64,000 bases of DNA, taken from Symbiodinium natans (lineage: Eukaryota > Sar > Dinophyceae > Suessiales > Symbiodiniaceae). This document shows positions 34,731-46,601 of the stretch, one piece after another. Within the stretch, counting starts at the first letter, position 1. Every line of letters starts with the position of its first letter. Under the pieces are notes generated by a model, which did no database searches, was not told where the DNA came from, and was given only the letters and a program-made list of their open reading frames with translations. The position numbers were made by a program, and so were the translations under genes. The DNA is taken from the NCBI GenBank assembly GCA_905221605.1, contig CAJNDS010002518.1, forward strand, positions 64,001 through 128,000, written 5' to 3'.

Positions 34731-37690
34731 TTGCCTCGCTGTGAATTTCAAGAAAGAGCAAGGCAGTCTAAGGTGGAACTCTTCCCCCCCCGACCAGCAG
34801 TTCAAGGGCTTGTATGTCAGAATGAGAGTAGCGCAGTCACATGCAGTCGCAGCCAGGGGCCCCTCCTGGGAATCCAGGGCTTGGACTCAGCAGAAGCCTT
34901 CCCGGTCTTGGCGGCTGATGCCGTGAGTCAGAGCCGAAAGCAACTCGCTGGCTTGGAATCCTGCCGCCCGTTGGAGGCAGTCTCCCTCCTGGACGATGTT
35001 TCGAATGGGCTCTGTCAGATTGCGGATGCTGCCGAGCTGATACGCAATGTCCATCCAGACGAGGTTTACAGCACCCATGCCTCCTCTGCGATACAAGAGA
35101 TTGCAGGGTACATGAGTGAGGTCAATCTCGACACATCGGTCTACAACTGCATGAAAGATGCGGAGAGTTCCGGGGATGCCGAATCCATGCCGCTGGAAGC
35201 ACACACCATTCTGCATCACATGCGTGAGTCCATGGAACACGAAGGTGTTCATCTTGCCCAAGCTGAGAAGCAGTCGTGCCTCGAGATGTTGGACGCAGAG
35301 CAGCAGCTCGCCTTTGACATCGTTCAGCGGCAGGAGCACGTGCGTCAGCAGGTGTCTGCTGAGACGGAAGGGGCTTGGCTCCCGGCATCGTCCCTGGACA
35401 CACTGAACCTGCACCGGTGGAGACTTAAGCGCCGTGCTGCTCCTGGAGGTGAAGAGGTCCACATTCCCCGTGACACCTTTCTCGCGGACAGGGTCTTGAA
35501 AGTGGTCGCGTGCGGCGAGGCACGGCGACGAATGCACCAAGCGCAGCAGAAGCGCGATGCTGTTGGAGAGGAGATGATGCTGCAGCTGCTCTCCGTGCGG
35601 CAGCAGCTCGCCAAAGTACGCGGCTATGACACGTGGGCGCACTATGCACAGCGGGAGGCGCTCTTTGAAGGACCGGACAAAGTGAGGCAGTTCCTGGAGG
35701 CGACCTGGGAATGCCTGAAGCCCGGCTTCGTTGCCGAGATGCAACTCTTGGCAGAGGAGAAGCGAGCGCTGAGTGGGGCCTCCACCGTAGAAACGTTGGA
35801 GCCTTGGGATGTTCCGTTTCTTCTGCAAAGGTGTAAGGAAAAGCACACGGAGGCAGATCAAGTCTCGGAGTACCTGACCTACGGCTCCCTGATGAAAGGT
35901 GTGGAGTTGGTCCTCTCCCAGCTCTTAGGCTTAGGATTCGTCCAAGAGGTTCCTGAACCCGGTGAAGTCTGGCACCCATCGGTGCAAAAGTTTGCCCTAC
36001 GCGACGGGGAGCGCACTGTTGGCATCCTCTACCTGGATCCTTTCCCGCGTAAGGGCAAGAAGGTTCAATCTGCACAATTCACCCTGCAAGGGTCAAAGAT
36101 ATTGGCGGATGGGCGACTTCAAACGCCGAAGACGTGTCTGGTGTATGCGCTGCCACCTGAATCCCAAAGCCTGTCTACCAGCTTTGCGGTTACCTTCATG
36201 CATGAGATTGGACATGCCGTCCACTCCTTGCTCTCAGAGACTCATTTCCAGCATTTGTCCGGGACGCGGGGTACAATCGATTTTGTTGAGTCTTGACTCA
36301 AAAAGCTTTCCCAGCATGCTCGTGCGGTTTTCCTCATGGGCATCCGCGTCTTCTGCTTTTTGTGAGCCTAAGGAGTTTCCATCTCATCTGTTCGAGCACT
36401 TTGTCCTGGATCCGGACTGCCTCGCCATGTATGCCTCCCACGCAGGTACAGGCACGAGAGCTTATGCAAGTGGTATAAGGCTCAAGTAGGGGTAAGTCTG
36501 GAGAACGGTGCAAGCAGGGTTAAGTTCAAGGAGCTTGTTCGCCTGCGCCTTTCCAAGGCGCCGAGCTGCCCCAGAACCTGCGGGCAGCTCACCGCCTGCG
36601 GCCTTTTGGCCACTTCGAGGCCGTCCAGCAGCTGGTTTACGCTGCTCGGAAGAGATTGGAGCTTCGTCCCTAAGTCGCCCCTGACAGCGCAGCACATCCC
36701 TGTTTTGCGACAACGAGGCTATGGTGGACCAAGCCTTCTATTCCTTCCACCCCTCTGAAGCATCGGATTTGCAGACACATCTGCAGGGCATGTGCCGGGC
36801 TCGGGGATTTCGTTGAGCCTGCTGAATTGGGATGTTCCCCTTTATACTAGCAGTCCTTAATCGGGAGTATAGTACCCCCTATTGTAATCCCTATCAAGGA
36901 CTGTTCGTATAAGGGGGAACATCCCACATGCTGAACATGCGGGTGGATTGTGACAGCAACCAAAACCCGGGGAGAGGGGTGCCGAAGACAGGCTCGGGAC
37001 CTTCGAGCAAGACTTGGCCGCTCGCCTTCAGCTCGATGAGATTGTGTCTCTGGCTTCCTGGGCCAGAGGGTTTAGGGTTTAGGGTTCAGGGCTCAGGGGG
37101 GTTAGGGGTTAGGGTTTAGGGTTTAGGGGTGCTATCGCCAGCAGCAGCCCGTGTGACCGGGCAGGATGGGCCATTCAATGCCTCGCTCCTTGAGCTGCCC
37201 AGAACTCAGAGGTTCAGAATAGCATCGAATTGCATGTTGGAGCAGGGTTAGAATGGTTATGGTTCTAATGGTACTAGTCCCCAAGACCCAAATCCCTTAT
37301 CGCCCCAAAGCTGCCAAGTTTCGTCCTTCAGCAGCTTGGAGTTGAGACTTCGTGTGTGAAGAGGCTGGGCCTCTCCACGGCAACAGCCCGCTTCGACCAC
37401 CTGGTCCACTATGGGGGCTCGTACTACTGCTACCTCTTCAATCGGGCCGCGCCCTCGGGAAAAACCGTCCATCAACCTGCACGTAGGGCGTCGGTTTCGT
37501 GCTTCGGGTTACGGCCTGTTTGAGGCTTCTGGTTCAATGCACACCCGGCCTCGGTGACTGCACCTGAATCTACCAGAGCCGAGACCCATCCCGACCTCGG
37601 CTTTGGAGGCTCTGTCGGCGCACGTTTGGCGTCGAAGCTTTCGCCCGGATCCATTCAACCGCGAGACAGGGCAGCGCCTACACAGCTCGG
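34731..37690 (+). CDS. M3-family zinc metallopeptidase (mitochondrial intermediate peptidase-like)
   Basis: Likely a thimet-oligopeptidase-clan peptidase, closest by motif to mitochondrial intermediate peptidase, which trims imported precursors in the matrix. The visible 5' exon (34731-36287) begins right after an AG acceptor with no good ATG, so the start lies upstream. Its last part has HEIGH at about residues 491-495 of this exon, then GTRGTIDFVE holding the third zinc ligand. Exon 2 (36373-36445) reads FPSHLFEHFVLDPDCLAMYA. Exon 3 (about 36559-36640) reads GAELPQNLRAAHRLRPFGHF. Exon 4 (about 36719-36820) reads AMVDQAFYSFHP. Later exons read ARFDHLVHYGGSYYCYLF (about 37388-37441) and ALSAHVWRRSFRPDPFNR (about 37606-37659). 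All match the C-terminal order of the family. Introns use GA, GT and GC donors. The C-terminus was not located; a block at 38058-38110 is a weak candidate. Confidence 0.82.
36288..36372. other. Intron of M3 gene with GA donor and inverted repeats
   Basis: 85-bp intron GAGTCTTG...CCTAAG, flanked by the direct repeat GAG. GACTCAAAAAGC (36295-36306) pairs with GCTTTTTGTGAGCC (36355-36368), placing complementary arms just inside both splice sites. Confidence 0.65.
36827..36927. mobile_element. hAT-like MITE, family F1, copy 1
   Basis: 101-bp foldback whose two halves are near-complementary over about 42 bp, with ends TTGGGATGTTCCCC and GGGGGAACATCCCA. Flanks CTGCTGAA and ATGCTGAA form a 7/8 matching 8-bp target duplication. 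It lies just past exon 4 of the M3 gene. No coding capacity, so mobilisation in trans by a hAT-type transposase is inferred. Confidence 0.85.
37068..37128. repeat. TTTAGGG-like array inside an M3-gene intron
   Basis: GTTTAGGG units with TTCAGGG, CTCAGGG and GTTAGGGG variants. Confidence 0.9.
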
Positions 37691-38543
37691 ATCTCAGACC
37701 TGGGGGCTTCTTCTATCCTGGGGTCCCTTTGAAGGGTTTCATTGAAAATCAGGGTTTAGGTAAATATACAAGCCATGAATTTGGGAACCCCGAACAATCC
37801 CTTGGATCTTGTGTGAGTTTTGTACAACTGGTCGATGGTCTGAGTGAGAGAATTGTTTTCATGATACCCCTGCCGTCCAGGTTTACTGCGAGGAGGCCAG
37901 ATTTCTGTGGGTTCGAAGTGCTGGCGCTGGTGGCTTGAGAGAGGTTGCGGCATGTCCGAAAACACGCGCACACTGAAGGCAGCTGCTTTTTGAAATCAAA
38001 CCTAAACCTAAGGGACCTGCGTCGTTGTAAATCTACATTGGCATCTTTTTTCATCAGCGCGCCTTGACTTCGCTAGAGGATGCCCTGCCCGAGCAAATGC
38101 TCGATTACGGAGCGTCCACGCGTGAGTCACGCGTGAGTAGAAAGGCTTCAGGAGTTGGGGCTTGGCTTTCCGGCTGCTTCTTGGGTTCCGAAGGCGCAGC
38201 CGGCTGGAAGTACTGGAAATGCTGGAAGTGCCGATGCAGGGTATTTATGGCCTGTTTCAGGGCTGGCTTGGTGTGGGGAATCTGGGAGGCAGAAAGTTTG
38301 GGAGAAAGCACGGGTGTATCGTTTTTGTGGTGACTCATGGTGTTCTCTGGTGCAGGGTGTTCTGCGGGTGTCGCCAATCCACTGAAGCTAAACCTGCTAT
38401 TGTGTTTGCCAATTGCCGTGAAGATCTTTGCCAGCACTCCGCTACTCTACATGTCTGCGCCCATCAGGATGTACGTCGCGGGAAGGGCTTGGGGTTGTAG
38501 GGTTTTCGGGTGCAGGTGTTTGGGACATTTTCGGAGTAGCTCC

Positions 38544-38580
38544 TAAACCCTAAACCCTAAACCCTGAACCCTAAACCCTG
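38544..38580. repeat. CCCTAAA array upstream of an exon
   Basis: Five units, one CCCTGAA. It ends 25 bp before the acceptor of the exon at 38606. Confidence 0.93.
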
Positions 38581-38605
38581 CGCACAGCAAACCCCCATGC
38601 GGCAG

Positions 38606-41600
38606 GTTCGGTGGTTCAGACGCTGGATGTCATCCGGGATCTGTGCCCTGGCGACCCAGCCTTTGCTGCGCACGAAGTGCCTCTGGATGCGATGATGGCA
38701 GAGACACTGGGCGCAGAATTAAAGGTTTCCTGAACCCCTCAGCCTGCGTGAATGTTATAGGCCTGGAGGATTTTGGAGGCTATCTTTGAGGGGTGTTCCA
38801 GAGGCGCCATGTCGTTCCTTCTTGCCCTTGACCTCTTGACACCCGAGGTTGACACGTGCCGCTGTATGATCGTGGAAAAGGAAGTGCGCGAACCCGCGAT
38901 GCCAGAACATCTAGTGACTCTAGGGATGTCGGGGTTCCACACGGAAGTTTGCCTCTCGGCCTTGCTGAGGACCATCGTGCTGCCGCTGGGCCTGGGGACG
39001 TTGCTGTTGAGGCGCTACCAGGTACTACCAGGTTCCCGAGGTTGTTACATGCAGCTTGACGTCTGGCCTGAGCTGCGAGGCTAATGCTGCCATTGAAGGT
39101 GCAGTCGGTTTTCCAGGCAAGAGACCCACGCGGTGCTGGGTCAGGCATGAGATCCTCTGCTTTAAGGGCATGGCCATTTAATGACCCTATGCCCGACTGG
39201 CTGAACATGTTGCCGCAGTGTTGCCGCACGTTGCAGCTGCAAGCCAGGCTCGAACTTGAGCAGCCCTGAGGCCATAAGTAATGGAATGCTCCACAAGTCG
39301 TCAAAAAACGCTTTCCAGGAAGAGTGAGATGTTGAAACGCGCCTGCATGCACTCAGACACAGAAGAAGCTTGTTGAACAGCACTTGCGAATCACCACACG
39401 CCGGGTATAGTTGTTGATGCAGATCTCGGATGGAGCATGGTTGCTTGCTGCACAACCTGCGCATGTGCGGGCGCTCACGACGTCTGGGCCCCACAGACAG
39501 CAAGCTGCATTGGCACATTGTTGATGGGACCCTGCTCAGACAAGCTCAGCACGGCAGACGTCGGAACAGGCGCACGCCGGAGGCCCAGAAAGGCCCAGAG
39601 ATCCTTTCAAGGAGCACCGAAGCCGACGGATTCAGGTGGCCAGCCGGGGCTTCTGGGCACCAGAAGGTTCCCTTGGCCTTCTCGGCGATGCCAGGCCCAA
39701 AAGCCTTCTTCCATGCCATGAGATTTTGGGCACTTGTGTGCACACTTTCTCAGAGTCGATGAGGCTGCTGGCCTCTGTGGTCCTTGTGGCCGGGAGTTTC
39801 TGCATCAGCACAGCTCTCTGCCTGTCGGCGTCCCAGTTTGCAGGTATGCGCATGTTTGCAGGCTGCCTAATATATGATGAAGCTTCCTAGGCTTGCCCTT
39901 GAAGCCAAGGTCAATAGCAATTGCTCTCATCGCTGCCTGGGTCGTTCGCGTCTCAGTTTCTCTGCTGCTTCGCTTCGAAGCTACGCAGTCGGAGCGCAGA
40001 AGCGAAGGTCCGGTGGCTTTGGATGTCAGCGAGCACGGTGGCGAGATTCGGGGAGCGGGCAGTGAGCTCCTTGAGAGTCCTAACGCGCGGGATGCTCCCC
40101 ACCAGCACTTGGCATTCGGAGTTTCTCAGGTCCGCCGCAGCCATCCGCATGCACTGCTTGTTTTGTCAATTCCTGTCACAGCTCGGTGACGTTTCCTGCT
40201 CACCGCCCTGGCATTTTTAACACGAGGGCCAACTTCTGAAACGCCCCACAAACTTCGATTTGCCAAACCAAGGCTTGCTCTGGGATTTGGAACTTGCAGA
40301 CACTGCGAATCGCAGCTGAGGTTTCTCCTGTTGCTGGGAGGTTGCTGCCTTCTTGGGCCTCAACATGATAGCACTGGCAACTGCGCCTGCCCGATGTGCA
40401 ACGGCACCATGACGGCAGTTTGTTGGCTCTTGTCAAGGCGTGAACGAAGGCCGGCTGCAAACCCACTGATTGCAGCCGAGGTGTGTTCTGAGAGTCTCAG
40501 TCGACGACGGGAAGAAGCTTCCCATGATCAGAGTTGCACAGCACGAGCTGCTGCGAGAGGCGCTGCGGGAGCTGCAGCATATCGAAGCGTGACAAGAAGG
40601 ACCCAGAGAGGAATCGACTCAAGATGGACGCCGGCGATGGGAGAGAAAAATGGGCGGTGACATGTCAACATGCCCCAAAAGATAGAAGCATCGTCTACGG
40701 CTGGAGCTGTCGAACGGGTCCTATGTTTCGAGTCTCGAAAAGGTTCCAATCATCTTCCTGCTCACCGACTGTTGGAGCCTAGGTTTAGTCCTGACCAAGG
40801 CCGGCTTGGCGTTTTCCCGTCTCCACACTGCATTCCCTTTGCCAAGCCTACGGGCCTGAGCAGCCTCCACTTTTCGTGTTGTCTTGGGCGCTCCAGGTGA
40901 TCTGGCGGTTGGTGCAAAGCGATGTGATTCTGCACAACCTGCATCGGGAGCTGGGCCCTCATAAACGACGAGACTCTTGATGCAGAGGCCTTCGTTTCAG
41001 TCTAAGAGCGTGGACTGCGTGTCCTGGACTGAGGACCGAGGTCGTGTGGGAGGAGGCTCAAGGCCGGGACTCTCCTTCCCTTGGCCTCTGTCCCCCACCT
41101 ACACAGCTTCGGAATGGGATGGGTTTCTCGAGGCTCTCTGACCAACCTCTTCTTCAACCTGCGAGCACACTGGCGTCTTTGGCGGACTGTTTGCTTCTGC
41201 ATGCTTCAATGGCTTGGTGCTTTCTGTGCTTCTTGACATAGAATTGCGACACATGCGTGCGCAGGATGTTGGTGTTCCCCATGCTGGAGGTGCTGCTGAG
41301 GGCGCTGGTTTCGTGTGACTGTAGCAAACTGCGCTCGCAAGGACGGGTGCTGTCGGAAAGTGAGCCTCTAGTCAGAGACCCCCCCCCCCCCCAAAACCAA
41401 TAATTCAGTTGTACATGATGATTCCAGATTTCACGGATGAACTGCTGGTGTTAACTCTGGTTGTTTCAAGTGGTGTTTTTTTTTTTTTTTAAATTTGGGT
41501 GCTCTGGACTGCCGATTTGCAGGCTGTGGTGTTTCACCTCGTGCTCCCGCGCACGGTGCGGGCCCTGCAATGTGTGAAGGGATTTAGGGTTCAGGGTTTG

Positions 41601-42354
41601 GGAGTTTAGGAGTTTAGGGCTCATATACCCTAACAGGAATTATCGTAGTATAGGTTATATGACCCCCAATTTTAGGGTCAATTTCGTCCCTTTAGGGCCC
41701 CAACTTGGGAGCTTTTGCTGGCTTGGGGATGCCAAGCTCCCCCAGGCTGCGCTGACACTGCTCCAGTTGATGGAGCCTGGAAGTGCCTGGCACTGAGAAC
41801 TTGGGTTAACTGGGAACAGGTAGCTTCAAGGGTAGTTACGTGGGCCCCTTAATATGGTCCCTACCCCCTACCGTCCTTTACATGTATTTAAGGGCCCCAT
41901 ACTGAATACGAAGGGACCATGTAACTACCCTGGGAGTAGCAGGAGCCGAGGAATGTTGAGGAACGTTTTTGAGTGAAGAGGCCATCGGCGTCCAAGGACA
42001 AATTGTCCACAGCTAAGGAGTACTTGAAGGCTGCACTTCTCATGTACTGCTACCACATCGGCCTGACCGTGAGGATAACGTGCGCCCCGCCTGTTTGTGA
42101 AAATTGGCTTGGAAACGATGGGGGGTTTGTCAGGAACCATGGGACCATAGATGGCCCAGCAGGAGTGTCGTGTACATGTCATGTGGTGAGTGGTGCTACA
42201 GTACAGTCGGGTCCCCTCCCCTCCCAATTTCACTGTTGCACAGGGCCCTGCATAAAGAGGGGATCCGATTGTTATCGTGGCAAGTCCATGCCGTCAATGC
42301 CAGGCTCTTGGCGCTGCCTCGGATAAGACTCTGGCTCAGTGAGGCCTGTGCAAG
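38606..42354 (+). CDS. Unrecognised leucine-rich helical protein, multi-exon
   Basis: A chain of short exons that read as amphipathic helices. 38606-38724: VVQTLDVIRDLCPGDPAFAA. 38761-39021: ILEAIFEGCSRGAMSFLLAL. About 40475-40589: RVAQHELLREALRELQHIE. 40897 to about 40975: VIWRLVQSDVILHNLHREL. 41265 to about 41340: MLVFPMLEVLLRALVSCDC. 41523-41579: AVVFHLVLPRTVRALQC. About 41977-42068: STAKEYLKAALLMYCYHI. 42244 to about 42354: GIRLLSWQVHAVNARLLAL. Most start after a clear AG acceptor and several end at GT or GC donors in compatible phase. The spacing suggests one large alpha-solenoid-like protein, although two genes are possible. Between 39022 and 40470 I found no exon. No known domain is recognised. 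Confidence 0.5.
41367..41493. repeat. Homopolymer C and T tracts
   Basis: A C run at 41380-41392 and a T run at 41476-41490, both in predicted introns. Confidence 0.85.
41581..41620. repeat. Degenerate TTTAGGG-like run
   Basis: ATTTAGGGTTCAGGGTTTGGG and further variants, beginning immediately after the donor of the exon at 41523-41579. Confidence 0.75.
41829..41941. mobile_element. Foldback element with AGGGTAGTTAC ends
   Basis: Ends AGGGTAGTTACGTGG and the complement of AGGGTAGTTACATGG, about 22-bp arms with few mismatches, 113 bp overall. A second internal inverted block is GGGCCCCTTAA with TTTAAGGGCCCC. No convincing target duplication. Single copy in this window. Confidence 0.6.
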
Positions 42355-43328
42355 GGTGGCAAGGGAGCCTTGATCCTTCAGCCATAGCCGACTGTCTTCC
42401 CTGTTGATGGCGCTTACCGGAAGCAATGAAGGAATCAAGCCTGATCAAGCTCTCAGGTGCGTCAACAAATTTTTGACAGCAAATATTTGGTGCTGGCCCT
42501 GGCTACTCTCTCTCTTGGTGGCACTTGTTGTCCTACGTTTTGCGAGTTCTGCGGGGAGGTATAGGGTTCCGCACGTTCCATGCCCCAATCGCATACACCA
42601 ATTCCACCATGCTGCCCGAGATTTCAACCGAGCTGCAAAATTACCATCGTACAGAACAGCTTCCGGACATGCAGGACCGGCAAGCATGTCAGCCAGACGT
42701 TTATACTGCAAGTGCCGTTGCTTTGCTTTTGGGATAACGAGCTGCTGCGTGCCGCACAACCTGTAGGAGGAGCCTGTCGGAGAACCTCCAGCTTGTCTGG
42801 CACGAGCTGCTGAGCAAAGCGCGCAGTAGCGGTCCTCTTATGTAGAGAAACTCAGTTTCTTTTAGGCGTGTGCCGTCCACCAGAACACACGATCACATCT
42901 CTCATAGTTGCTCATAGGACAGGCAAGTGCTGGTAAGGATGCTTGAGCACGTTGGACAGCTCAGCAAATGAAATTTCTTCCTGCAGCGGCACAGTCTTCA
43001 CTGGAAGACTTGTGAGGACTCTGCCGTGGCTGCAGCCCAGTCGTGCTCCCCTGACTCCCAGTGCTTGTCGACTCCTAGTACCTCGTTTGTAACAATGTTG
43101 CAACAAATGGTGCGTGCTGCCACTCAGCCGTCCATAGCCGTCCGTAGCCTCTTCTTGGGAGCAAGCCTTGTGCAACATGTCCAGCCGTGTTCTCACTTTC
43201 TGCATTCCGGCAGCATTTGGCTCAACTCTCGGCATTCCCTCTACGGTGTCAGGCCTGAACCTTGAGGATTTAGGACAAAGGGTCACACTGGTCTGCGAAG
43301 CTTCTGAATGAGCAGGCCTTTCTCTGAG

Positions 43329-45743
43329 ATGCCGCCGAAGAGGTCGAAGTCAGTGGAGCCACCCAAGCCGCCGAAGCGCTCGAAGTCGCAAGAGCCCTCT
43401 CGGCGAAAGCCCAGCCCTGCACCGTCTCGGCGACCTCCCAGCCCCGCACCATCGCGACGACATTCCAGCCCTGTGCCGCAACGTTCAAAGTCGGATGCGA
43501 AAGGCGTGTGGGGTATCTGGGGTGGCAGCTGTCCACCATGGATCCTGGTGGCTGCTTTTTTGCGTTGTCCCTACTCGGTAGGTTTGTCAGACACGCACAC
43601 CCCCCCATACACATGCATCTTAGCACCTCAGGAATCCTCACCTCGAACTGTCTTCCTTGCATCCCACGATGTTTCTACCTCGTAAAAACACGTTATCCAC
43701 AGACTCATCTTAGGGGTGTCAGAGGTTCTCTGAAGTTCCCTGATGTCGATCGGAGGTCACAGCAAGCCTGTTCCAAAGTCTGCGGCGAAAGCTGCTCCGA
43801 AGGCGCCGCCCGGGCCTCAGGCAGTTGACATCCTGATTTTGCCATGATCCTTTTGGGGGTTTAGGGAGAACACGGAAGAAACCGCTGGCATGCCTGTATC
43901 GTTCCATCGGGGTTCCCGTGGCTTGCAGGCCGGCGCCATCTCGCCCCAAAGAGAAGTTGGATGGAAAGGCAGCGACAGACGCATCGGACAAGCCGGAGCT
44001 GGCGCCGTCTTTTCTCCATTGCGCAGCAGTGGCAGGCACGACCCGAGCCGAACAAGCGAGCTGCCGACGTTGAGGCACGGAACCCTTGACTCAAACAGCC
44101 GTGGACGGCTCTGTCCAATAGTTCTGCACCAGATTTGTTTACTTAAATCGAGACAACCCACCGCTCGGCGACGAATTTGCCTCTTTGGCTATGCTGCCCT
44201 GTGATTGAACACGTCCTGCACAGGCTTGCCTCATGCTTGGATTGTATGCTACCTTGCCATGATGCTGTGCAGGTGTCGCTCCGCGAGGCGTTGGTGCGAA
44301 GCGAGGCTTCCATCCTCAGCCTCCTCAACCCTACATGGATCATCCTAAAGCCTAACCGCGGTCCGGCGTGCCGCTTGGCGATTCTGCCAGGCGCAGCTTG
44401 AACTGGCGTTGCAGAAGGACGGGACCTGTCTCAAGGGATGTAGCTATCCGAATGGTGTAGGGGAAGCGTCCATCGCAAGGCGGGTTGTGCCTTTTTTAGA
44501 AACTCTCTCGTGGCTTTGAGGCGGGTGACATGGAACAGAAGGCTGTTCTTGAACAGAGAAAGGCGGAAGAGGTTCGGGGCCCTCACTAAGCCTCATTGTT
44601 CCAGACGTCACAACGGCACTTTCAGGCTGTCATACGAGCTGCCTTTGCGGAGGGACAGGCGGAGGACGCTTGCAGAGCTAAATTAATTATCGCTTGACAA
44701 AACACTCGTACGGTGGTGGTGACAGCATGTGTGCAACGAAACTTGGTTGAGATATGTCTAGATTCTAGATGCTTCCTGGCCAACCGCCAGGAACTTCGCC
44801 AGCGCGCGTCGCGCGTAGAGGTGCGGCCTGTTCCAGATTGTTCGAGCTTACGCTGGGCACGAGGGCACAAGATCAAATTTCAACTGAGCGGCTCCTGATG
44901 GGAGGAGTTGCAACTGGAAATTTCGCAGAAAGAAGCGCGTGCAGCAGAAGCCGAGGCAAGAGCGGAGGCCGGCGGCTCTTAGTAACTAGATGTACCTAGC
45001 GAATCTGGGCTCTTGACTTGTTACATGCCCAGCTTCAGGTGCTGTCTCAAATGCAAGACAAGTTTCAGCGGACCATGCCGGATATGGTGCCTGGGACGTG
45101 AAGATGGCTCTTTACGAACTCTCTCAGAGATGTGGCTGGGCCTGCGTCGTTGTCGGAAGTCGGCAAGCATGGCGCGACATCCGGCAGATTCTCAAAGTAA
45201 GGTGAAGTCCATCGCGGAAAGTATGATGTTCTGCCGTGGTGCCTGTCTAAGTCCTGGTGCACTGCGCGCATGTCCCCGGATCTGTGGGTGCCTAAGCGGC
45301 AGTGCCTGAGCTCCCACGGCAGGCCGGCGTGATCAAGCCCTGTTTGGCGCATCTGCGGCTGGATTAAACGGCTTCCGCGGAGTGGCAGCAAAGCTCGAGC
45401 TGGAGGAGATGGTTTGAAGCTACCGGATGTGGGTATTGGGGTCTTCCTTCTGATTTATTCTGATGGGTTCGTCTGATACTGGCCAGGACTCCCCAGGGTC
45501 TCACACATCAAGCCACACCCCGATCCCTCTGATCGATGGCGAGGACGCGCTCTCTTTTTTTTGTTTAAATTAAGCAGGCCTCAGCTTCAACCGCTTCACT
45601 TACACAGCTCCCCTCTTTCATTGCAGGATGCTGAAGTTGATGGGCTGAAGCCCGCGCCGGATGCTGCGGCATCTGAACTGCTCAAGCGCGGCCCCTACTT
45701 GATGCCGAGCCAGTCGCACTCCGGGCAGCGCTTCTGTACCTAG
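43329..45743 (+). CDS. SR/KP-rich protein with coiled-coil exons, unrecognised
   Basis: The ATG at 43329 opens MPPKRSKSVEPPKPPKRSKS, a run of RS, KS and SPAP repeats typical of SR-like nuclear proteins. Later exons: about 43741-43818 (HSKPVPKSAAKAAPKAPPG), 43929 onward (PAPSRPKEKLDGKAATDASD), 44273 onward (VSLREALVRSEASILSLL), about 44905-44965 (LQLEISQKEARAAEAEAR), 45039-45086 (VLSQMQDKFQRTMPDM), 45104-45196 (LYELSQRCGWACVVVGSR) and 45627-45743 (DAEVDGLKPAPDAAASELL to the TAG). The last three exons join in phase 0 with GT donors and AG acceptors. Predicted layout: disordered basic N-terminus, coiled coil, small C-terminal unit. A nuclear or RNA-related role is only suggested by composition. 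Confidence 0.55.
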
Positions 45744-46601
45744 GTGAGTGTAAAGGGGGGGAAAGCTGAAGCTGGGAGAAGATTGGGGATTGGGCGAAGC
45801 TGGGAGGGCAGGGAGAGGAACCTTGCAGGGCCACTTTTGCTCCCTGGAGGCCAGCATAGGAAGGAAAGCCTCGTGGAGGGCAAGACTATTGTGATGCATG
45901 AAGTCTTGTCACTATGGCCGAAAGTGCTAGTCAGTACACACGATCCATACCACAACCTGGTTGTCTGATGGTGACGTGGCACATGCCTGCCCACAGAGCT
46001 TGTCAAAGGAGTACAAGCTTTTGCAGGGGTCTTCAGATTCAGCATGGCGAACCCAGGCATGTGGTGAGATTTGTGCAGTAGGATGTTGCTGCCACAAGGT
46101 TTTCTGGACAGAACGATGGCGCAGGCACAGGGCCCAGTTGGATGTGCAGCTAACACCGACCATGCTGGGCGAAGCGCTTGCTTGCTGAAGCGTAGCCGAC
46201 GTAGCTTGAGATTGGCTCAGCTATGCTCAAATGCTTTTGTCACGGCACTAAAGTCCAGCACAAGCAGGCACAACTGACATCTACCAACCTGCCAAAATTC
46301 ATTGAACCAGCTCTCAGGGCTTCAGCTTTAAAGATGCCGCAGAATGGGCAGAATGGGCGAGTAGGGCGACATTTTGCCCAAACATGATCCTGCCATGGAT
46401 GCAGATCCCGTGCCTCTGGGCAGGCTCACTGTTGCTTGGCGCCCGACCAATGAAAGGGGAGACACAAAGGGCACCCAAAAATGTGATGCCTTTGGTAATG
46501 CGGTTTAGTCGAGCTTTAGCCTCGCAGAATTCTATGCCAAGGCGGCCATCGCTGCCTACGAGGACGTAGGCCAGTTGGGGGGGTGTTGCTGAGCGTGAGT
46601 G

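Noticed and set aside
34887-36075. Minus-strand frames of 324 and 216 codons opposite the M3 peptidase
   Set aside because: Antisense of an exon whose + strand carries HEIGH and other family motifs.
38390-38510. DEAD-box helicase fragment (KPAIVFANCREDL)
   Set aside because: Short resemblance only. An alternative frame over the same DNA is equally protein-like, and no other helicase motif is nearby.
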